Source: Amorphophallus konjac
Lineage: Eukaryota; Streptophyta; Magnoliopsida; Alismatales; Araceae
Reading direction: 5' to 3'
DNA: 64,000 bases
Assembly (NCBI GenBank): GCA_022559845.1
Contig: CM040121.1
Coordinates: 564,891,581 to 564,955,580 of the forward strand
The notes under the pieces are model-generated. The model saw only the letters and a program-made list of their open reading frames with translations. It did not search any database and was not told where the DNA came from. Shown one piece after another: positions 57,736 to 64,000 of the stretch. Every line of letters begins with the position of its first letter. Position 1 is the first letter of the stretch. The position numbers and the translations under genes are program-made.

Positions 57736-60700
57736 CGAGCTTCTGGATCAACCCAATATCCGCCTGCAATTCGGCCCAAGGTGATGCTCCGTGGCCCATT
57801 TCTGAACCAAATCAGCATTCAGCAGCACTGTCCCGTAAAGAGATTCTTGGCGGACGTATCCTCATCTACCTAACTGTATAATCTCCTATTTTGTAAGCTC
57901 TGATTTTCCCACTTATTAATGCTACGGAGAATACGGAGTTAAGTGTATTGAGTTCGGCTCGAGTGGATCAATATTATATCTTATCCTAAATTTTTTTACA
58001 AATATCATACTCGGATGGTACCTTGTTATTTTCGCGAGTACGAATGCATCACTAATACGAATATATCCACGAATATATGTATACTTCTAAAAATATCGAT
58101 CAAAGTTTGAATTTGAAGACTAAATTATTATATAAAACTTTCGGTTCTATAAGTTACGAGAAACAAGTCTAAACATAAACAACAACTAACATAAGAATTA
58201 AAATTGTTATTAATAAATAGGTTAGGATCGGATATAGACTCAAGTACACTAAATTTAAACCCGACCCAAATATGAAACGAGTATTTAAAAAATATTCGAA
58301 TCTGAATTCATATCTGATTATTTAAATATTACTCGACTCATCACGGATCAAATGACGTAGACAATCAAATTTGCTGATATTTTTTAACATCTATAATGGA
58401 GAACAATACATGAAAAAAAAAAAGGAGAGGACGGGAGAGCGGGTGTGCTAGATGCTAAGAGGTCCCACACATCCTCAGTCTGCTTTCCTTGAAAGTAGAG
58501 AGGAAGAGTTATATATTGTGTCCATGTGCTTCACAGCCATGCACTGCACTCACATAAAGGGGTGGAAGCTAACGGGGATCAAATCCTTGTTGATCAAATC
58601 CTTGTACACCCAGGAGGAGATCAACTGGAAAAGGGAGATAATTGGCTGGCGATTTGTTGGCATTGTCATGGAGACAGCAAGGGCGTCGTCGGGGAAGACT
58701 CTTGGATCTGTTTGACACGCATTAACAACACTCATCTTGCAAGATTTGCCAAAGGAAAACAAGTGGAAAAGGAACACATGTTGGTGCTTAATTAGTTGTG
58801 TTATACTCTAGTAATCATCATCCTCGTCATCATAAGACTTAACCTCACAATTTTGTAGGGACTCAGGTCTCAATAACATCAAAATGCATTCTTCCAGCTA
58901 GCTCTTGGGGATAACTTCTTGTTTAAGCCCTTCCATAGGCAAGAATGTTGATACATTCATCCAGCATATATATAGTTTTTAGCTTTCAACTATACATTAA
59001 GTAGATAGATTCCACTTACACTTTGTCTAACGAGATATTCCACCTTGGACATTGCACTTTGTGCCGAAATATTTTAGTGGGGAATCTGAGGAAAAGGTGA
59101 GCAATATGGACCAGGGAGGAGTGAGATGTGGGATTCCAAACGCACTTGGATCACTTGCAGATGAAGCAACGGAGAAAGGGAAGTGGTTTTGCAAAAGGGT
59201 TTCATCTTCTTCTTATATTGTCGTTGGGGGCGTGAGTTTATTGCTTCGAAAAAAAAGATAAACACTCGGCAATCTATCATTAATTAGAGAGGGAAAACAT
59301 ACAAGAAACATGTTCAATGAAACTAATTTTTAGTTAGAAATCATTTTTATTTTCTAATTTTGATATAAAAATATAAACTGAGAGTACCTAATTACAATCA
59401 GTTTTGTATGGTATTAGAAAAGTCAGATTTTACCTAGTAGCCTCATTGTTGCTTCAATATATATATATAAGAGGCTGCAATTTGAAATTTCTGGTTAGAA
59501 ACCAAAATGGCTTTCAGAACTTTATGAACAATTTTTAAGATCTATTATCCTCTCCTCAAAATTACTGCATTAAAGTACAGAAAACTTACAAATACTTCCA
59601 ATTAAAAGCTACCTAATTAAAGACCTCTAAATTAAGGAGAAGAGATCAATATATTGGAGGTCATTTGAAAGAACTTCCTAAAACAGCATTTAAATTTAAG
59701 AACAGAAAACGTAGAATTTTAAAGAAGAGTTGCATGAATACATATCAAACATATATCCCAAATATATACATTTTATGTGGTGGGGTGGGGGAGGGGGATG
59801 ATACCCCCTAACTCCTTGCCAATTCCCCTCTGCTAGGGCCTTCTATTATTGATATATACATAATCTTTAGTAAGCGATCGAGATTGTTAACAGAAAGATT
59901 TGTGTAGTCAAACATTATTTGGGCGTGAAGAAAAGACGAACTTGGGCAAGATGTCCATGTGCGAACGGGTTGCCACCTCTCCCACGCACAACGCATAAGC
60001 CCACCATCCATATGATGATAACTTTGATGATACCCATTAGATCATAATATCTTGCACAATTAACTGATTCATGATTCCTAGAAATGGTTCATAAATAAGT
60101 TCCCTGTTACTTGGTCACAGATAATCTATCCTCCACATGTACACATATCTTTATAAATTTTAAGAAGTTTCTTAGTTTTCCGCCCCTATAAACTTGTGAT
60201 ATTCGGAATAAGCCCCCCCCTAATGTCCCTGTTTATAAATAAGTCACCAAATTCTTCCTCTTTACAGAAAAACCCCCTTATGTTTGGTCTCTGTAAGAAA
60301 AGTTTGGGTTAGTCTAACCCAACCATAGTTTAGGTTAACTGGGAAAGAAGAAAAGACCATAAGGTCTATGGGTATCCTTGTGAGTGTCCAGAGAGAGAAT
60401 GGGAGGATAAAGAAAGAGAGAGAATGGGAGGAGAGAAAGCATGAAAAAGAGAGAGGAGGGGAGGGTGTCGGAGGGGGTCTCCCAAGCCCTCTGGCACCGG
60501 CACCCCCACCCAATGGGGTGGGATACGCAGGGAGAGTAAGAGAGGGATAGAGAATGAGATAGTGAGAGAGAGGAGAGAGAGAACGAACGAACTAGAGAGA
60601 GAGAGAGAGGTGTTCGCAAGGAAAGGGCTGTCAAGGTCGCCTACTGCATCGGTTGCCATGTTAGAGAGAGAGAGAGGGGAGTCCGTAGGGAGTGGAGAAG

Positions 60701-61919
60701 TTCCCCTGTGGCACTAGCTTGATTGTCCCGGGCCATGACACGTGTGGGGGTGGGAGAGGTTCGCGCTTTATTAGCTGAGTGATCGACGAGGGTGGGTTCC
60801 CTACAACACTAACCTCGATCCAGTCCACCGCCGCCACTAGCGGCGCCCCTGGCACCGCCCCCTACTCCACTGCTGCCTTGTCACCAACGCTGGTCCGATA
60901 TGCCTTTCCCCGATCGCTGTCGAAGTCAACCCCGACCGGATTGCAGAAGCAAGGGAAGGGCCACAGTGCTCATGAGAGAGAGAACCCCGATGGCTCTCTT
61001 ATTATATTGGGAGAGTGTGAGAGAGATGGGGGGAGGTTGCCGAAGAGGGTCTCCCCCTATGGTGCATACACACTCACCCAATGGTGTGGGGTGCCAACGA
61101 GAGAGAGAAAGGGAGAACAGGAGAAGAGAGAGATAGAGAGAGTAGCGGCTGTTGTCCACGTCATTGATGGCCATTTGCTCCCTTTGAGCGCTGGCGAGAG
61201 AACCCCAAGTGATTTGCCGTCCTACTTGATCTCCTACTCACCGGTAAGTTTCACGTCCTCGTGAGCTACATTGACTCTGATAAGATCGTGATCACAACGT
61301 GTGAATGGTTGGGAGGGGGAAAGGGGCATGAGGCTATTCTGCTCGTCGACGGGGGAGCTCTGGCACCCGTTGTAGGTGACCCACGACAATTAAGTTATGG
61401 GCAGACAAGTGAACTTATTTCGAAAGGGAGAGAGAGAGTGCCCGAAGAGAGACAACAAAAAGATAAAATGGGGAAGAAAAAATTTCATCGTTAGGAAAAA
61501 AATATTTTTAAAATATTATATTTTTAGACTATTGTTAATTGAAAGGGCTTTTTTTAAAGGGTTAGAAGAATAAAGTGACTTATAAATATGAGATTATAAT
61601 TAATCCTTACTCCTAATATCACATAGATTGGAATGCCGAAAATTAAATAACTCTTTTAGGGGCGCTTTGATAGGTTGTAGGGAAACTTCCACCCTCCCCC
61701 AAACGAGAGCAAAGCACACAGCACCATATTAATAGAGCGAACAGAACCTCTTCTTTCCTGATCTCTGTTGCAAAGCTCCCTCCTTGCCCTCCCGGTCCTC
61801 CTCCTCTGCGAACCCTTTCTCTCATACATACGCAGTACGCTTCTTCTCCATCTGCACACAATTCTTCTCCGGCCCTCAATATATATACACATCTCGATCT
61901 GTTCAGAGGGGAAAGGTCG
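57736..61919. other. Intergenic; AT-rich, then GA-rich low-complexity DNA
   Basis: 57736-60160 is AT-rich with no recognisable gene; short open frames at 58452-58795 and 59052-59261 lack motifs. 60360-61480 is dominated by GAGAGA runs. At the right end, ATATATATACAC at about 61879 is a TATA-like run before the small-protein gene. Confidence 0.45.
60451..61110. repeat. Two diverged direct repeats of about 85 bases in GA-rich DNA
   Basis: 60451-60536 and 61021-61110 share GAGAG, GGGTCTCCC, CACCCAATGG(G/T)GTGGG and GAGAGTAAGAG-like parts in the same order. Confidence 0.6.
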
Positions 61920-62216
61920 ATGGGGATGATCAGGCGCAGGGATGGGGCCGGGAGAAGTTGGCTCAGGGCGTTGAGCAGCAGCGGCTCCGGCAATATTAAT
62001 GGCGACGAGAATGTTAATAAGGGCCGACAGCGATGGCCAGAGAGGTGGACGCGGCGGCTAGGCTCGACGTTCTCTGCGTCGGCGTGGCGGAAGCGGCTGG
62101 GCGTGCCGCTGGCGGTGCTGCGCATGATGGGCTTCCGCGCCATGTACGTGGTGGAGGGCCTCGTCCTCGGCTCCCTCGTCTGCTTCTACTTCTGCCGCTT
62201 CGGCTGCCGCGTCTGA
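61920..62216 (+). CDS. Small basic protein with one C-terminal membrane segment, unidentified
   Basis: 98 residues, single exon. The N-terminal half is Arg/Ser/Gly-rich (MGMIRRRDGAGRSWLRAL) and hydrophilic. A basic stretch (RWTRRLGSTFSASAWRKRLG) is followed by VPLAVLRMMGFRAMYVVEG and then LVLGSLVCFYFCRFGCRV, a hydrophobic segment that could span a membrane near the C-terminus. The high GC content of the frame against its AT-rich surroundings and a TATA-like run upstream support a real gene. Not a DVL/RTFL peptide: the family's conserved C-terminal motif is absent. I do not recognise the family. A tail-anchored or signalling-type micropeptide is conceivable but unproven. Confidence 0.6.
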   Translation: MGMIRRRDGAGRSWLRALSSSGSGNINGDENVNKGRQRWPERWTRRLGSTFSASAWRKRLGVPLAVLRMMGFRAMYVVEGLVLGSLVCFYFCRFGCRV

Positions 62217-62992
62217 CGATCGACGTGCATGCAGCGGATTGTAAAAGTTTTGTTGCTCTTTGTTCTTCTACCTCTTCTTAATTTGTTTGTTGTATACATG
62301 ATCTACCCGTCGTCGTGGAGATAGATCCATCAACTTGTTCTCTTTTTTTTTTCTTTTCAATTCACATAATTTATTTATGTCCCCTCCGTCATTGGGCAAA
62401 TAATTAATCTGGTTAATTTGCTGGACATATCGATCAAATTGATCCATATAGTTGGCTGGGATTTTTCTTTCTTTTTTTTTGGCAGTACAAGTTAATTTCC
62501 CCCCATCATGTCAGAGTACAGCAGATCGCCTATGTTGAATTTGGCATTGATTCTGATTTAGTCGGTAATCAATATTTTGAGGAAACCGTAGAGGTTGGGG
62601 GAAAAAAACTATGTACACCATTTTGTAATTTAAAAATTTATTAGCTTCTGTAATTCGTTATACATTTCTTCTCTAGTGGGAGGCGCCGGACATAGCTTCT
62701 CCACTCTAATTAACACACTAATTAACTACTAATTGACAAAGATGAAATTGGCAAAGAATAAGATAGTCAATCTACTTCTCACAATGCCAACATTGAAACC
62801 AACAGGAAATGAGTGGGTGATTCACTTCCCATCATATATATTCATATGCTTATTCGAATCTTGTTGCACAGTTATACATCATTAATGAGCGAGGGCGGAG
62901 AAATAAGGAGCCAAGCCATCTTAATTAATTGTAATTCTATGATATACATATATTTTCAAATTTTCTTTCAGGAAACATATATAGTGAGGAGG
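62217..62992. other. 3' region of the small-protein gene and AT-rich DNA
   Basis: No gene recognised. Poly-T runs at about 62345 and 62470. Confidence 0.45.
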
Positions 62993-63600
62993 GGGAAACT
63001 CGTAAGGCCCAATAAAGTCCGATAAAGATCGGCCCACCATCCATCGTACCGTCGACCAAGGCCCGACACAATCCCGGCTCAAGATCTAAGCCCGTGCTCC
63101 AGGCACATCCTTGTCCCACGTCCTACGTGGCGCGCATTCAAATGACCATTACCGTAATATTGGCGTAATCCTAAAAATTAACGAGTGATGGGTTATTACC
63201 CACGTCCTTACGTTGCCTGCAAGGCGAGCTGATGGGTAATTGACGACTCCACGATCTGCCGCATTAACTCCACCATCACAACGGAAACAGAACGCCCTCT
63301 AGGGGGGTGCTATAAGAACCCTGACTAGATGGCCAGAGAGATACGCAACTAATAACGCTATGAATGCTTTTAACACTTCTAACTCTTCTAATCCACTAAG
63401 GCATCCGAGCACTCTCCACCTTCTTCCACTCACCTTCTCTCTCTATATCTCAGCACTCTATCTCTACATTCGAGCACTCTTCTCCCTCTCTCAGCATATA
63501 TCTAACTTAAGTATCGGAGTGTTGTCTCCTAAGATCTCTTCTAAGGCTCCTTCTGACGTGTGACTTCTCTGTTGCAGGCTTCCTCTTAGGTGACGTTCTT
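62993..63600 (+). repeat. LTR-like sequence, possibly a solo LTR of a Ty3/gypsy (Tat-type) element
   Basis: A TATA-like GGTGCTATAAGAACCC (about 63306) is followed after about 200 bases by GTATCGGAGTG (63511) and GTTGCAGG (63571), a series I associate with the R-U5 part of Tat-lineage LTRs. Neither boundary nor target duplication could be fixed, and no internal domain is present. Confidence 0.4.
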
Positions 63601-64000
63601 CCTTCCCCATCAAACAAATTCTAAAAGTATAACTCATGATTCGAGATACCATATTTCGATCTCACACATAATATTGACATTTTAATCCACCTATCAGCTA
63701 GTCCCACCACACAACGGTATTCTCGGTGAAGGTAGAAAAATGCAAACCCTCCATATTGGCAGTGGACTAGTTTAAATGGAAGTAGTTACTGTTAGAACGA
63801 CTTCGATGACTTAGTCCAGCACATATTGGGTAGTGATAGATGAGAGGTCAAAACCTTGCTACTTTCTAAATTTAGTTTTGATGTTAAATTTTCCGATTAA
63901 TAATATCCAAAGAAAACGTGCATGTACATTGATAAAAAGGATGCACATCCTCCTTTTGTCTATATTTTTTTTAACTGAAAGGTAATACTTGCAAGGTGGG
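63601..64000. other. No gene recognised
   Basis: AT-rich sequence to the window edge without open frames or repeats of note. Confidence 0.5.

Noticed and set aside
61920..62216. DVL/ROTUNDIFOLIA-type micropeptide
   Set aside because: Size and basic N-terminus fit loosely, but the conserved C-terminal motif of that family is missing.

Overview
The window looks like accessory-rich nuclear DNA of a flowering plant. The evidence is spliced genes, TATA-bearing LTRs with tRNA-Met primer sites, chromovirus gag-pol, hAT and CACTA-type ends, and a plant-type PPR gene. The very GC-rich first exons beside AT-rich intergenic DNA suggest a monocot. That is an inference from base composition; I cannot name the species.

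Layout. 1-6741: a Ty3/gypsy chromovirus on the minus strand, cut by the window edge, with a 2.2 kb LTR and a gag-pol broken by stops and frameshifts. 6937-8578: a 1.6 kb foldback-like element, purine-rich in its left half and pyrimidine-rich in its right half, with a perfect hairpin near its midpoint. 9468-9759: a degenerate CACTA-type element. 11431-16421: a three-exon P-type PPR gene, probably chloroplast-targeted, related to Arabidopsis At3g53170. 18731-18907: a hAT-type MITE with a perfect 8 bp target duplication.

19720-34921 is a nested stack. An old minus-strand retroelement relic encoding zinc knuckles was apparently split by a hAT transposon (21508-34228), and the hAT was itself invaded by a complete but mutated plus-strand chromovirus (21891-29452). 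38738-42720 is another LTR element, reduced to almost nothing between its LTRs, with a hAT MITE inside its first LTR. Weak exon-like pieces of an unidentified minus-strand gene lie at 36366-36929.

The right third is gene-bearing: a secreted glycine-rich protein (46963-47778), two tandem beta-hydroxyacid dehydrogenase paralogues on the minus strand (49283-50266 and 54858-55832), and a small membrane protein (61920-62216). A Copia-like solo LTR, a composite hAT MITE and an LTR-like stretch lie between or beyond them.

The ordinary genes show no sign of being a functional cluster. The most informative part is the transposon stratigraphy. The damaged hAT transposase and two MITEs share terminal and subterminal motifs, so a relative of this transposase plausibly mobilised the MITEs. 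Several retroelements share a 5' LTR start, a primer site and a small conserved hairpin. I did not see one clearly new biological system. The foldback element, the mosaic LTR element, the shared hairpin and the 153 bp array are the structures least explained by standard annotation.
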